Shown here piece after piece: positions 18,110 through 27,727 of a DNA stretch of 64,000 bases (the stretch's first letter is position 1; each line of letters starts with the position of its first letter). Under the pieces are notes generated by a model that saw nothing but the letters and a program-made list of their open reading frames with translations, did not search any database and was not told the DNA's origin. The translations under genes and the position numbers were made by a program. Source of the stretch: Pseudoduganella ginsengisoli (GTDB taxonomy: Bacteria; Pseudomonadota; Gammaproteobacteria; Burkholderiales; Burkholderiaceae_D); contig NZ_WNLA01000019.1 of assembly GCF_009720865.1 (NCBI RefSeq), positions 62,001-126,000 of the forward strand, written 5' to 3'.

Positions 18110-18637
18110 TTACTGCCAGTCCCACACGATCACTTGCCATGGTGATCCCTCATTGATTTCCTTGAAGCCGACACCGGCGTGCGCATTCATCGAGCGCAGG
18201 TTTTTGCGTGACACGTCCGTGGCCACGAAGTCAAAGTGCGCCTGCATTTCATCGCGCAGCTTGTGGTACAGGCCACGGAACACACCCTGGCCGCGATAGC
18301 CGTCCGCCACGCATACCTGGCCCATGACGAAGTAGCGCGTGCCAGGTTTTCTCCACGCGTCAACCGCGCCGAACATGTCGCCGATTTCCGGGAAGTGGGC
18401 TTTTGACTCCTGCAACAGCACCAGCGTATAGCCGATCACCTGGCCGCCATCTTTGGCGATCACATGGCGATGCGGGCCGCAGACGGATTCCAGCAGCGGT
18501 ACGGTATAGACCAGCGACACAAATCCTTGCTCATCTTGCCCTGGGGCTGCGCCGGGCAGGTTGCTGCGCTGCAGGGCGAGGATTTGTTCGAGGTCGGCGC
18601 GGGATTGGGCGGTCGTATAGGTCAGGTGCGGTTTCAT
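18110..18637 (-). CDS. GNAT-family N-acetyltransferase
   Basis: The product of about 175 residues has the acetyl-CoA-binding pattern QVCVADGYRGQGVFRGLYHKL (Q/RxxGxG/A) with the preceding strand GTRYFVMG, and SMNAHAGVGFKEI near the C-terminus. The start at 18637 (MKPHL) is chosen; ATG 18649 adds four residues. Substrate is unknown. It converges on the binding-protein gene with a 4-bp gap. Confidence 0.8.
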   Translation of the reverse strand: MKPHLTYTTAQSRADLEQILALQRSNLPGAAPGQDEQGFVSLVYTVPLLESVCGPHRHVIAKDGGQVIGYTLVLLQESKAHFPEIGDMFGAVDAWRKPGTRYFVMGQVCVADGYRGQGVFRGLYHKLRDEMQAHFDFVATDVSRKNLRSMNAHAGVGFKEINEGSPWQVIVWDWQ

Positions 18638-18703
18638 GATTTCAATCATAACCGCTATCGAGGTTTTATTTCGTGCGCGTTGACGCGCGTGTTCAGCCCT
18701 GGT

Positions 18704-19345
18704 TCAGCCCTGATTCAGGCCGTCGATCACGCTGGCGACTTTGGTCGTAATGACATCGACCGCCGGGCCATTGGCGCCGTGCGGCAAAATCACGTCGGCG
18801 TGGCGCTTGGTCGGTTCAATGAATTGCTTGTACATGGGGCGCACGGTTTCCATGTATTGCCCGATCACGCTATCCATGCTGCGGCCGCGCTCGGAAATGT
18901 CGCGCTGCAAACGGCGGATGAAGCGCACGTCGGATGCCGTGTCGACGAAAATCTTCAGTGACATCATGTCGCGCAAGTCAGCGTCATACAGCGCGAACAA
19001 GCCTTCGATGACAATCACCGGCGCAGGCTTGACGTGAATGGTGTCGGTGGAGCGGTTGTCGATAGTGAAGTCGTACACCGGCATTTCAATTGCCTGGCCG
19101 CTGCGCAGCGTGTGCACTTGCTGGATCAGCAGCGGCCAGTCGAACGCATTCGGATGATCGTAATTGGCTTTGCGGCGCACGTCGGGCGCGAGGTGGGTCT
19201 GGTCGGCGTAGTAATCGTCTTGCATGACGACCGACACCACATCGGAGCCGAAGGCGGCCAGCACTTGCTGGGTCACGGTGGATTTGCCGCTGCCGCTGCC
19301 ACCGGCGACACCAATCACGAACGGGAAGGAGGAAGTATTAGTCAT
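18704..19345 (-). CDS. udk: Uridine kinase
   Basis: The 213-residue protein has Walker A GVAGGSGSGKST, the uridine-site segment MQDDYYADQTHL, NYDHPNAFDWPLL, YDFTIDNRS, the Walker-B-like VIVIEGLFALYD and the lid RDISERGRS. It phosphorylates uridine and cytidine in pyrimidine salvage using GTP or ATP. Length and motifs are complete. Start at 19345 (MTNTSSFP) is inferred from family length; 19366 is also in frame. It follows the tRNA-His gene on the same strand, separated by a terminator. Confidence 0.95.
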   Translation of the reverse strand: MTNTSSFPFVIGVAGGSGSGKSTVTQQVLAAFGSDVVSVVMQDDYYADQTHLAPDVRRKANYDHPNAFDWPLLIQQVHTLRSGQAIEMPVYDFTIDNRSTDTIHVKPAPVIVIEGLFALYDADLRDMMSLKIFVDTASDVRFIRRLQRDISERGRSMDSVIGQYMETVRPMYKQFIEPTKRHADVILPHGANGPAVDVITTKVASVIDGLNQG

Positions 19346-19407
19346 AGTGGCATGAGCCCGCATCACATCGCGCCAGTTCCGCTAAGCATCAAGTGTACGG
19401 GAAAATG

Positions 19408-19433
19408 AAAAGCCCAGCACAAGGCTGGGCTTT
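19408..19433 (-). terminator. Terminator of tRNA-His
   Basis: The stem AAAGCCCAGC / GCTGGGCTTT with a 5-nt loop and T-rich 3' side lies 8 bp past the tRNA 3' end on the minus strand. Confidence 0.85.
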
Positions 19434-19440
19434 AGAATTT

Positions 19441-19517
19441 TGGGGTGGCTGATGGGGCTCGAACCCACGACAACAGGAATCACAATCCTGGACTCTACCA
19501 ACTGAGCTACAGCCACC
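19441..19517 (-). tRNA. tRNA-His (GTG)
   Basis: The cloverleaf is intact: acceptor GTGGCTG/CAGCCAC, the extra 5' G (19517) opposite C73 typical of tRNA-His, D-arm AGCTCAGTTGG, anticodon loop with GTG (CAC on plus at 19481-19483), T-loop GGTTCGAGCCC and encoded CCA at 19443-19441. Confidence 0.97.
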
Positions 19518-19651
19518 GCTGATTTACTGCTTATTTACTGCTTTACTGCTACTGTCTGTGCTGTGTTCTGCAAGACAGGCCCGAATTATATATGCGGATT
19601 CGGAACTTGCAAAGGGTAATCGGCACTTTTTTCGGAAAATAGTTTATTTGC

Positions 19652-20497
19652 CTATATTTTCAGCGTCTCCACCGCAACATCCAGCTGCAGCAGCGTACGG
19701 AACGCGGACGCCAGTGCATCGGCACTGGCGGTGGTGTAACCATGCAACGTTGGCGGATGGCCGGCGCTGCCCGGGCGCTGCAAACCGGCGCCTTCCAGCA
19801 AGCGGGCCAGCTGGCGCGCCACCGCGTCGCCCGTGTCGATGAGTTTCACGTCCCGGCCACCGGCGGCAATTACCGCGCGCGCGATGGCGTCCTGTACGAA
19901 GGGGTAGTGCGTGCAGCCCAATACCAGCGTATCGGCGCCTTGCTCGACCAGCGGCGCGACAAAGCCTGCCAGCAGCGCATCGATGGCGGCGCTGTCCAGC
20001 TCTCCCTGTTCAATCAAGTCCACCAGGCCGGGGCACGGCTGCAGCAGGAATTGCGCGCCGGTGGCGGCTGCGATCTGGTCGCGCAGTTGCAGCAGCTTTT
20101 CGCCTTGCAAGGTGCGCACGGTGGCCAGCACGCCGACTTTGCCATTGCGCGACGCGGCGGCGCCGGGTTTCAAGCCAGGTTCCACGCCGACTACCGGCAA
20201 TTCCGGATAATGCGCGCGCACAGCCTTGATGGCGGCGACTGTCGCGGTATTGCAGGCCACCACCAGCGCTTTGACGCCTTTGCCGGTCAGGTAAGCGGCA
20301 ATCGCCAGCGCGCGCTCGACCACATACGCTTCCGTCCTGCCGCCATACGGCGCGTAGCCGGAATCAGCGAAGTAAATCAAGTGTTCCTGCGGCAGCAGGG
20401 CGCGGATATGGCGCAGCACGGACAAGCCGCCGACGCCGGAATCAAAGACGCCGATGGGGGCGTCGGCCGGAGTGGGGAAGGTTGGGTGTGAAGTCAT
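19652..20497 (-). CDS. murI: Glutamate racemase
   Basis: The 281-residue protein supplies D-glutamate for peptidoglycan. Both catalytic cysteines are present: VVACNTATV and VLGCTHYPF. Other signatures are GVFDSGVGGLSVLRHI and YFADSGYAPYGGRT. ATG 20497 is chosen because the N-terminus then matches the family; an upstream ATG at 20581 overlaps the REP-like repeat. It is transcribed away from the REPIN and behind the fumarase gene. Confidence 0.95.
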   Translation of the reverse strand: MTSHPTFPTPADAPIGVFDSGVGGLSVLRHIRALLPQEHLIYFADSGYAPYGGRTEAYVVERALAIAAYLTGKGVKALVVACNTATVAAIKAVRAHYPELPVVGVEPGLKPGAAASRNGKVGVLATVRTLQGEKLLQLRDQIAAATGAQFLLQPCPGLVDLIEQGELDSAAIDALLAGFVAPLVEQGADTLVLGCTHYPFVQDAIARAVIAAGGRDVKLIDTGDAVARQLARLLEGAGLQRPGSAGHPPTLHGYTTASADALASAFRTLLQLDVAVETLKI

Positions 20498-20524
20498 GGT
20501 TGCAGTATATACGGCAGCAAAAAA

Positions 20525-20617
20525 GTAGGGCGGATTAGCGCGCAGCGCGTAATCCGCCATGTATGCGCCAACGCGGCGCACGCATGGCGGATTACGCCTT
20601 CGGCTAATCCGCCCTAC
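20525..20617. repeat. REPIN-like inverted pair of REP elements
   Basis: Two imperfect palindromes face each other: GTAGGGCGGATTAGCG...CGTAATCCGCCATG and CATGGCGGATTACGCC...CTAATCCGCCCTAC, about 22 bp apart. The GTAGGGCGG terminus recurs in the element at 48920-49009. Such pairs are dispersed by RAYT transposases; none is in the window. It lies between murI and fumarase and may also stabilise or end transcripts. Confidence 0.8.
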
Positions 20618-20637
20618 AGTAACAGGAAGCGTAACGC

Positions 20638-22167
20638 TTACTTGGTCACCACCGCCACATTCAACTGCTCAATCTTGGCCTGCCACTCTTTCGGACCCGT
20701 GTTGTGCACCGACGTGCCTTCCGAATCCACGGCCACCGTCACCGGCATATCGACCACGTCGAACTCGTAGATGGCTTCCATGCCCAGGTCTTCAAAGCCC
20801 ACCACCTTGGCGTGCTTGATCGCCTTCGACACCAGGTAAGCCGAGCCGCCCACCGCCATCAGGTATGCCGACTTGTGCTTCTTGATCGATTCAATTGCAG
20901 CAGGGCCGCGTTCCGCCTTACCAATCATGGAAATCAGGCCGGTTTTTTCCAGCATCATGTCGGTGAACTTGTCCATGCGGGTGGCCGTGGTAGGACCTGC
21001 CGGGCCAACCACTTCGTCGCGCACCGGATCGACCGGGCCGACGTAGTAAATCACGCGGTTGGTGAAGTCCACTGGCAGCGATTCGCCCTTGGCCAGCATG
21101 TCCTGGATGCGCTTGTGCGCGGCGTCGCGGCCGGTCAGCATCTTGCCGTTCAACAGCAGCGTCTGGCCCGGCTTCCACGATGCCACTTCTTCTTTCGTCA
21201 GCGTGTTCAGGTCAACGCGCTTGGACTTCTCCGTGTCCGGCGCCCACGACACGTCCGGCCAGTCCGACAGCTTCGGTGGCTCGATGTAGGCAGGACCGGA
21301 ACCGTCCAGCACGAAGTGCGCGTGGCGGGTGGCCGCGCAGTTCGGGATCATGGCGACCGGCTTCGATGCCGCGTGGGTCGGGTACATGTTGATCTTCACG
21401 TCCAGCACGGTGGTCAAGCCGCCCAGGCCCTGCGCGCCGATGCCCAGTGCATTGATCTTGTCGCACAGTTCGATACGCAGTTCTTCGGTCTTGTTGCGGG
21501 GACCGCGCTGCTTCAACTCGTACATGTCGATGTCTTCCATCAGCGACTCTTTTGCCATCAGCATGGCTTTCTCGGCAGAGCCGCCGATACCGATGCCCAG
21601 CATGCCCGGCGGGCACCAGCCGGCGCCCATCAGCGGCACGGTTTTCAAGACCCAGTCCACCAGCGAGTCCGATGGGTTCAGCATGACGAACTTGGTCTTG
21701 TTTTCCGAGCCGCCGCCTTTGGCTGCCACGCTCACGTCAACGGTATTGCCTTCCACCAGTTCCATGTGCACGACGGCTGGCGTGTTGTCCTTGGTGTTCT
21801 TGCGGTCGAAGTGCGGGTCGGCCACGATCGACGCGCGCAGCTTGTTGTCGGCGAAGTTGTACGCGCGGCGCACGCCTTCGTTGATGGCGTCGGTAACGGT
21901 GCCGGTGAAGCCTTCGAAGCGCACGCCCATGCCGATCTTCAGGAAGACGTTGACGATGCCGGTGTCCTGGCAAATCGGACGCTTGCCTTCCGCGCACATG
22001 CGCGAGTTGGTCAGGATCTGCGCGATCGCATCCTTGGCGGCCGGGCTTTGCTCAACTTCATAAGCGCGCGCCAGGTGGGCGATGTAGTCGGCCGGGTGGT
22101 AATAGCTGATGTACTGCAGCGCGGCGGCTACGGATTCGATCAGATCGTCTTGCTTGATGATGGTCAT
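20638..22167 (-). CDS. Class I (iron-sulfur) fumarate hydratase
   Basis: The 509-residue protein interconverts fumarate and malate in the TCA cycle. It is the fused class I type: N-terminal alpha region with the cluster-ligand Cys segments (RPICQDTGIV, GAGWCPPGMLGIGIGG, NCAATRHAHFVLDG) and C-terminal beta region (MLTGRDAAHKR, YYVGPVDPVRDEVVGPAGPTTATRMDKFTD). This oxygen-sensitive 4Fe-4S enzyme is normal in length. The next gene on the strand is UPF0114, 40 bp upstream, possibly co-transcribed. Confidence 0.95.
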   Translation of the reverse strand: MTIIKQDDLIESVAAALQYISYYHPADYIAHLARAYEVEQSPAAKDAIAQILTNSRMCAEGKRPICQDTGIVNVFLKIGMGVRFEGFTGTVTDAINEGVRRAYNFADNKLRASIVADPHFDRKNTKDNTPAVVHMELVEGNTVDVSVAAKGGGSENKTKFVMLNPSDSLVDWVLKTVPLMGAGWCPPGMLGIGIGGSAEKAMLMAKESLMEDIDMYELKQRGPRNKTEELRIELCDKINALGIGAQGLGGLTTVLDVKINMYPTHAASKPVAMIPNCAATRHAHFVLDGSGPAYIEPPKLSDWPDVSWAPDTEKSKRVDLNTLTKEEVASWKPGQTLLLNGKMLTGRDAAHKRIQDMLAKGESLPVDFTNRVIYYVGPVDPVRDEVVGPAGPTTATRMDKFTDMMLEKTGLISMIGKAERGPAAIESIKKHKSAYLMAVGGSAYLVSKAIKHAKVVGFEDLGMEAIYEFDVVDMPVTVAVDSEGTSVHNTGPKEWQAKIEQLNVAVVTK

Positions 22168-22207
22168 GGTGAACTCGCTAGAGATGGAACGGGTAATAAA
22201 TACGCGG

Positions 22208-22828
22208 TCAGTGGTGCTTTGTTGTTATTGCCTGAGTTTTTGTCATCAGGTGATCCGTGTACGCGATCGCGATCGTGGACAGCAGGAATACGATATGGAT
22301 GGCGGTCTGGGCGACCACCACGTCCATCTTGCCGTTGCAGGAACTGGCATTGATAAAGGTTTTCAGCAGGTGTATCGATGAAATGCCGACGATCGCCATC
22401 GCCAGCTTGGTCTTCAGCACGGACGCGTTCACGTGCGACAGCCACTCTGGCTGGTCAGGGTGGCCGTCCAGGCCCATGCGCGACACAAAGGTTTCATAAC
22501 CGCCCACGATCACCATGATCAAGAGGTTCGAGATCATGACCACGTCGATCAGCCCCAATACCACCAGCATGATGGTGGTCTCATTGAGCTTGTTCGGCAC
22601 TTCCGCACCTGGTACCGCCACAGCCTGGAAAATATGCTCCAGCGCCGCATCGCTACCCAGCGCCGCGCCAATCAAATCCTTCAGCTCCACCCAGAAGTGG
22701 AAAACATAAACGCACTGCGCAAGAATCAGCCCCAGATACAGCGGCAATTGCAGCCAGCGGGACATGAAAATAAACGCCGGCAGCGGCGCTAATTTAGCTG
22801 GTGGTTGAGGTAAATCACGGTCCGCCAT
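22208..22828 (-). CDS. UPF0114 (YqhA-family) inner-membrane protein
   Basis: The 206-residue protein has at least four hydrophobic segments (YLGLILAQCVYVFHFWV, MLVVLGLIDVVMISNLLIMVIVGGY, TKLAMAIVGISSIHLLKTF, HIVFLLSTIAIAY). The loop GYETFVSRM and HVNASVLKTKLA are characteristic of UPF0114. ATG 22828 is used; the frame extends to a TTG at 22852 that contains the AAGGAG likely to be the ribosome-binding site. Function is not established. Confidence 0.88.
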   Translation of the reverse strand: MADRDLPQPPAKLAPLPAFIFMSRWLQLPLYLGLILAQCVYVFHFWVELKDLIGAALGSDAALEHIFQAVAVPGAEVPNKLNETTIMLVVLGLIDVVMISNLLIMVIVGGYETFVSRMGLDGHPDQPEWLSHVNASVLKTKLAMAIVGISSIHLLKTFINASSCNGKMDVVVAQTAIHIVFLLSTIAIAYTDHLMTKTQAITTKHH

Positions 22829-23036
22829 TGAAAAACGTGCTCCTTGCCGCAAAAAATCAATGCCGACATTCTACATGTGATTCCCCTGCTGCACCGCAAT
22901 GCGCCAACTTGCCGTAAAATTGCAGAAATGCTCATTCAAATACCAACCTAATACCAGTTTGCTGGCGCACGTAAGGCGTCAGTAAGCGACTACATTTAAG
23001 GTGTAGTCAAAATGATTACCACACGGAGACCTCAGC

Positions 23037-25028
23037 ATGACATCGCAGACGACTGAACAACAGGGCCAACCCGAATCCCGCCTTTTCAATCCACCGGCAT
23101 CGTTCGTGGCCAACGCCACCGTGTCCGGCATGGAGGCTTACAACAAGCTGTGCGCCGAAGCCGAGCAGGATTTCGAAGGCTTCTGGGCCCGCCTGGCCCG
23201 TGAAAACGTGGACTGGAAAGTACCGTTCACGAAAACGCTGAACGAAGACAATGCGCCGTTCTATAAATGGTTCGAAGACGGCAAGTTGAATGTGTCGTAC
23301 AACTGCCTGGACCGCAATCTCGCCAACGGCAATGCCGACAAGACCGCCATCATTTTCGAGGCGGACGACGGCGCCGTGACCAAAGTCACCTATAAAGAAT
23401 TGCACGAAAAAGTCTGCAAATTCGCCAACGGCTTGAAATCGCGCGGCATCAAGAAGGGCGACCGCGTGATCATCTACATGTCGATGTCGGTGGAAGGCGT
23501 GGCCGCGATGCAGGCATGCGCGCGTATCGGCGCGACGCACTCTGTTGTGTTCGGCGGCTTTTCCGCCAAGTCGCTGCAAGAGCGCATCATCGATGCGGGC
23601 GCCGTGGCGGTCATCACTGGCGACGAGCAGCAGCGCGGCGGCAAATTCCTGCCGCTGAAAGCCATCGTCGATGACGCGCTGGCGCTGGGCGGCTGCGACA
23701 GCATCAAGGACGTGATTGTTTACAAGCGCACCGGCAATCCGATCGCCTTTAAAGAAGGCCGTGATATTTGGCTGCACGATTTGGTCGACCATCAAAGCGC
23801 CGAATGCGAACCGGAATGGGTGGAAGCGGAACACCCGCTGTTCATCCTGTACACGTCCGGCTCCACCGGCACCCCGAAAGGCGTGCAGCACTCGACGGGC
23901 GGCTACCTGCTGTGGGCCAACCTGACGATGAAGTGGACCTTCGACATCAAGCCGTCGGACGTGTTCTGGTGCACGGCCGATATCGGCTGGGTCACGGGCC
24001 ACACGTACATCGCGTACGGCCCGACGTCGGTGGGCGCCACGCAAATCGTGTTCGAAGGCATCCCAACGTTCCCGCACGCGGGCCGCTTCTGGGAAACCAT
24101 CGCCAAGCACAAAGTGTCGATCTTCTACACGGCGCCAACGGCAATCCGTTCGCTGATCAAGGCGTCGGACGCGGATCCGAAAGTCCATCCAAAGAGCTTC
24201 GACGTATCGTCGCTGCGCCTGCTGGGTTCCGTCGGTGAGCCGATCAATCCGGAAGCATGGATGTGGTACTACAAAAACGTGGGCGCGGAAAAATGCCCGA
24301 TCGTGGACACCTTCTGGCAAACGGAAACAGGTGGCCACATGATCACGCCGCTGCCGGGCGTGACGCCGATGACACCGGGTTCGTGCACGCTGCCGCTGCC
24401 AGGCATCATGACGGCCATCGTCGATGAAGCCGGCCACGACGTGCCGAACGGCCAGGGCGGTATCCTGGTCGTCAAACGTCCATGGCCATCGATGATCCGC
24501 ACCATCTGGAACAATCCTGACCGCTTTAAAACCAGCTACTTCCCGGAAGAGTTTGGCGGCAAATATTACCTGGCCGGCGACGGCGCGATCCGCCACAAGG
24601 ACACGGCATACTTCACGATCACGGGCCGTATCGACGACGTGCTGAACGTGTCGGGCCACCGCATGGGTACGATGGAAATCGAATCGGCGCTGGTGGCCAA
24701 TCCGCTGGTGGCGGAAGCTGCCGTGGTCGGCAAGCCGGATGAAACCACGGGCGAATCGATTTGCGCGTTCGTCGTGCTGAAGCAGGCGCGTCCGACTGGC
24801 GACGATGCGAAGAAACTGGCGCTGGAATTGCGCAACTGGGTGGCCAAGGAAATCGGCCCGATCGCGAAGCCGAAGGAAATCCGCTTTGGCGACAATTTGC
24901 CGAAGACGCGTTCGGGCAAGATCATGCGCCGCCTGCTGCGCGTGCTGGCCAAGGGCGAGGCGATTACGCAGGATGTGTCGACGCTGGAAAATCCTGCGAT
25001 TTTGGAGCAGTTGAAGGAAGCGTCGTAA
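23037..25028 (+). CDS. acs: Acetyl-CoA synthetase
   Basis: The 663-residue AMP-forming enzyme activates acetate to acetyl-CoA. Motifs are [93 protein letters not shown], and the acetylatable lysine in [11 protein letters not shown]. Length and order are standard. A terminator follows; the gene appears monocistronic. The 208-bp upstream gap to the divergent UPF0114 gene has no other gene. Confidence 0.97.
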   Translation: MTSQTTEQQGQPESRLFNPPASFVANATVSGMEAYNKLCAEAEQDFEGFWARLARENVDWKVPFTKTLNEDNAPFYKWFEDGKLNVSYNCLDRNLANGNADKTAIIFEADDGAVTKVTYKELHEKVCKFANGLKSRGIKKGDRVIIYMSMSVEGVAAMQACARIGATHSVVFGGFSAKSLQERIIDAGAVAVITGDEQQRGGKFLPLKAIVDDALALGGCDSIKDVIVYKRTGNPIAFKEGRDIWLHDLVDHQSAECEPEWVEAEHPLFILYTSGSTGTPKGVQHSTGGYLLWANLTMKWTFDIKPSDVFWCTADIGWVTGHTYIAYGPTSVGATQIVFEGIPTFPHAGRFWETIAKHKVSIFYTAPTAIRSLIKASDADPKVHPKSFDVSSLRLLGSVGEPINPEAWMWYYKNVGAEKCPIVDTFWQTETGGHMITPLPGVTPMTPGSCTLPLPGIMTAIVDEAGHDVPNGQGGILVVKRPWPSMIRTIWNNPDRFKTSYFPEEFGGKYYLAGDGAIRHKDTAYFTITGRIDDVLNVSGHRMGTMEIESALVANPLVAEAAVVGKPDETTGESICAFVVLKQARPTGDDAKKLALELRNWVAKEIGPIAKPKEIRFGDNLPKTRSGKIMRRLLRVLAKGEAITQDVSTLENPAILEQLKEAS

Positions 25029-25068
25029 TTCAGTCGCGCCGGCACTCGCCGGCGCATCAATACCTCGC

Positions 25069-25097
25069 AAAGCGCGCCTCTCCTGGCGCGCTTTTTA
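25069..25097 (+). terminator. Intrinsic terminator of acs
   Basis: The 8-bp stem AGCGCGCC / GGCGCGCT has a 6-nt loop and a T5 tail, 41 bp after the acs stop. Confidence 0.88.
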
Positions 25098-25178
25098 CTT
25101 TGTGCTTGCGCTATGGCAACTCGATGCGGGAGTCACTTTCGTATGCTGGTCTTTTCATTTCTTTACAAGGCCGGGACC

Positions 25179-25880
25179 ATGACGACTGCACACGATGACA
25201 AGGCGCGCTTTGAACAAGAATTAAAAGCGCTGGAGAGCCAAGTTATGAACGTAGGGGGTCATATGACCATTGATGCGGATGCGCGAGCAGTGTACGCGCG
25301 TGAAATCAAACGGATGGCGGACACGTTGCGCGCGGACGCCCTTGCTGGAAAAATCACCTGGGCTCAGGCAGCAATGCAAGCGCAGCAGACACGTAACGCC
25401 GTGATGGCAGTTATCCGTAGCCGAAGCACGGCAGTGGGCAGGGCGATGTCTCAGCGCATTAAACCAGAAGGATTGCCGCTTGCCGAACTCATCATTCGCC
25501 AATCCAAGCGTATGTATGGTGACAGTACAGTGTTTGCTCATTTGGCGGAGATAAAGCAAAACGCTGTCTACGCTGCAATTGTTACGTCGGCGGGTAAATC
25601 CAATCCGACAGTGACCAAGGCAATGTCACGGATTGCCTATGCTGGCAGAGGGCTGGTATTTCTTTCGATCGGCCTGTCGCTCTACAACGTTGCCGCCGCA
25701 AATGATAAGGTGGCCGCTGCCAGGAAAGAAGTGCTGGCCAGTGGCGCCAGCATTGCCGGGGGAATGGCCGGTGGCGCCGTGGCGGGATTGGCGTGCGGTT
25801 CCGGCGCGCCGGTTTGTGTTGCTGCCGGTGCCTTTATCGGTGGTGCTTTGGCGGCATTTGGTGTTACCTCAATTTGGTAG
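25179..25880 (+). CDS. Hypothetical protein with C-terminal glycine-zipper membrane region
   Basis: The 233-residue product (start MTTAHDDKARFEQEL, ATG 25179) has a charged helical N-terminal half, a hydrophobic helix at about 154-173, and a Gly/Ala-rich hydrophobic tail at about 188-229 (GASIAGGMAGGAVAGLACGSG). No signal peptide is visible. A soluble helical body with a membrane-inserting Gly-zipper hairpin is seen in some pore-forming toxins and interbacterial effectors, but no family is recognised. A small gene follows after 8 bp, as for a toxin with a partner. The N-terminal extension to 25113 is unlikely. Confidence 0.6.
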   Translation: MTTAHDDKARFEQELKALESQVMNVGGHMTIDADARAVYAREIKRMADTLRADALAGKITWAQAAMQAQQTRNAVMAVIRSRSTAVGRAMSQRIKPEGLPLAELIIRQSKRMYGDSTVFAHLAEIKQNAVYAAIVTSAGKSNPTVTKAMSRIAYAGRGLVFLSIGLSLYNVAAANDKVAAARKEVLASGASIAGGMAGGAVAGLACGSGAPVCVAAGAFIGGALAAFGVTSIW

Positions 25881-25888
25881 TGACTCTC

Positions 25889-26368
25889 ATGCACAGCTTG
25901 TCTCAGGCAGACTTGTCGATCTGGCCGATGAGCGGGGGCTCAGAAGTACAAGCTCGCTCGGAAATTATGTTGAAGGGGACTCGCACTGGCGCGATTCTCG
26001 ATGGCGCCGTACTGGAGGCGGCGTTGTCCTGGCATGAGTACATCATCGTATTTCTGACTGATGATGTTCCTTATGAAGACACTTTACGGATCTACTTGCT
26101 GGACGCGAACTTATGCATCGTTGATTCTGCCAGCTTGGGAGCGATGTACTCAACCGGGGCGTTTAGGGACCTTCAAGTGGTGCAGTCTGATACCGTGCGT
26201 TTTCGCTTTATCGGCGACGTGACTTGGACGCTGCGCTTGTTCGACAAACGCACTCTTGCGCTGCCCGTGCTTTTCGACCCGGTTGGCGTTCGTCGTCCGT
26301 TCCGGTTTTATCGGCACTTCGCGTTGACGCCGAGTTCTGGCACCAGAAAAGAAGCAGCCAAGCTCTAA
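25889..26368 (+). CDS. Hypothetical protein, possible partner of the preceding gene
   Basis: The 159-residue product starts MHSLSQADLSIWPMSGG at an ATG 8 bp after the previous stop; the open frame reaches back to 25793 inside the upstream gene and is ignored. No signal peptide or TM helix is seen. The middle alternates hydrophobic strands (EYIIVFLTDD, DTLRIYLLDAN, TVRFRFIGDVTWTLRLFD), suggesting a beta-rich domain. Tight linkage suggests co-function, for example as an immunity protein, but that is inference only. Confidence 0.55.
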   Translation: MHSLSQADLSIWPMSGGSEVQARSEIMLKGTRTGAILDGAVLEAALSWHEYIIVFLTDDVPYEDTLRIYLLDANLCIVDSASLGAMYSTGAFRDLQVVQSDTVRFRFIGDVTWTLRLFDKRTLALPVLFDPVGVRRPFRFYRHFALTPSSGTRKEAAKL

Positions 26369-26674
26369 AAGCACAGCATGCGCATCCTGCGCCTTACATC
26401 CGTTGGCGTTCGTGGCTGTTGTTTGCTCACCCCCCCACTCAACCTGCCACCATTCCTGGTCGATTTGAACGGACGGGGCCTGTCGTCTACTGATAGAACG
26501 CCCGTGGTCTTTGCACATCGCGTGACAAAGCACGTACTTCTTTCTTCGTTCCCTGCGCTATATTGATATGTATCAAATAGTAAATGCTTCCATTTTTGCC
26601 ATAAAGCATGCTAGTTGATCCCCGAACGCAGCGCGTAGGCTGCCAGCAGTGCAGCCAAGACGAAGGAGGTAAAA
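26369..26674. other. 306-bp intergenic region with a 14-bp palindrome
   Basis: No gene is supported. It holds TTGATA-TG-TATCAA at 26563-26576, a possible operator about 100 bp before yukJ-like, and a perfect SD AAGGAGGT at 26663-26670. Confidence 0.45.
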
Positions 26675-27727
26675 ATGTCCTTGAAAAGCTATGGTGTACT
26701 GAAAGGCCGCCCGGTCAATCGCCAGACCGGTTCCGGCAGCAATCCCCACTACCAGGTGCACGTGGTTGACAACACCACCGACTACCGCATTGCCGTCAAC
26801 GTGAAATCCCAACTGGCGCCATCCGACGTGGAATACCTGGTGGTGTCCCACTTCCAGCACCCGATCCTGAACCAATTAAAAGAGTTGCCGCAAGGCTGGA
26901 AAAACCTGCAGCGCGAACCGGGCGGGATGGCGCTCGATTTTATCCGCAGCAACCTGTTCGACCCGCGCGAACTGGTGCCGTTGCCAGCCAACGTCAGCGG
27001 CCCGGATAACGACCTCAACGAGAAAATCGACCAGTACATCCAGCGCGCCATGTCCGATGAAGATGCCGTGCTGTATGCGTTTGGCGAACGGTGGGGGCCG
27101 GAGCCCGGCCTCAAGGATAAAATCTTCGGCTTCTTGCCCGGCAATGGCGTGCACGACATCCACATGAACCAGGCCAATTCCGGTGACTTTACGAAGGATG
27201 ACGGCGTCTACCAGGATGGCGCGCTGCTGCTGCACTTCCCCGCGCAAAACCAGTGGGTCGGCATCTTCCTGAAATTCCAGTCGCAGGGCTGGCACAGCGA
27301 TGACCACACGGGCCACATCGTCAAAGTCCCGACCAGCGGCCCGCCATCGGACAACAATATTCCGGACACGCCATTCCCGCCGGGCGGCCAGCCTTCGCCG
27401 AACATGCCCGATGGCGCCGTGCGCATCGTTGCGGCGATGGTCAATGGCGTCAGCACACCGGAAACCGAAACCGTCACCTTATTGAACGTCACGTCGCGCA
27501 CCATCGATCTGACCAACTGGCGCTTGCTGGACCGCGATAAACATGCGCAAAAACTCAGCGGTTCGCTGGCGGCCGGCGAGACGTTGCGCGTGACGTTGAA
27601 AGCGCCCGTCACACTGCCGAATAAGGGCGGGCTGATCACGCTGGTCAATGCCGATGGCTTGCGCGTCGATGGCGTCAGCTATACGAAGGAACAAGCCGCC
27701 AACCCCGGCTTCAGCGTGAAGTTTTAA
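26675..27727 (+). CDS. YukJ-family (DUF2278) protein with C-terminal lamin-tail domain
   Basis: The 350-residue protein starts MSLKSYGVLKGRPVNRQTG, the standard YukJ/DUF2278 N-terminus, with NPHYQVHVVD, DDHTGH and the conserved GNGVHDIHMNQ. Residues about 250-350 form a separate beta-sandwich resembling an LTD domain (VRIVAAMVNGV, TVTLLNVTSRTIDLTNWRLLD, GGLITLVNADGLRVDGVSY). No signal peptide. The molecular role is not established; LTD domains often accompany extracellular nucleases or adhesion modules. SD is excellent. Its 3' end overlaps the convergent MocR gene by 17 bp. Confidence 0.85.
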   Translation: MSLKSYGVLKGRPVNRQTGSGSNPHYQVHVVDNTTDYRIAVNVKSQLAPSDVEYLVVSHFQHPILNQLKELPQGWKNLQREPGGMALDFIRSNLFDPRELVPLPANVSGPDNDLNEKIDQYIQRAMSDEDAVLYAFGERWGPEPGLKDKIFGFLPGNGVHDIHMNQANSGDFTKDDGVYQDGALLLHFPAQNQWVGIFLKFQSQGWHSDDHTGHIVKVPTSGPPSDNNIPDTPFPPGGQPSPNMPDGAVRIVAAMVNGVSTPETETVTLLNVTSRTIDLTNWRLLDRDKHAQKLSGSLAAGETLRVTLKAPVTLPNKGGLITLVNADGLRVDGVSYTKEQAANPGFSVKF

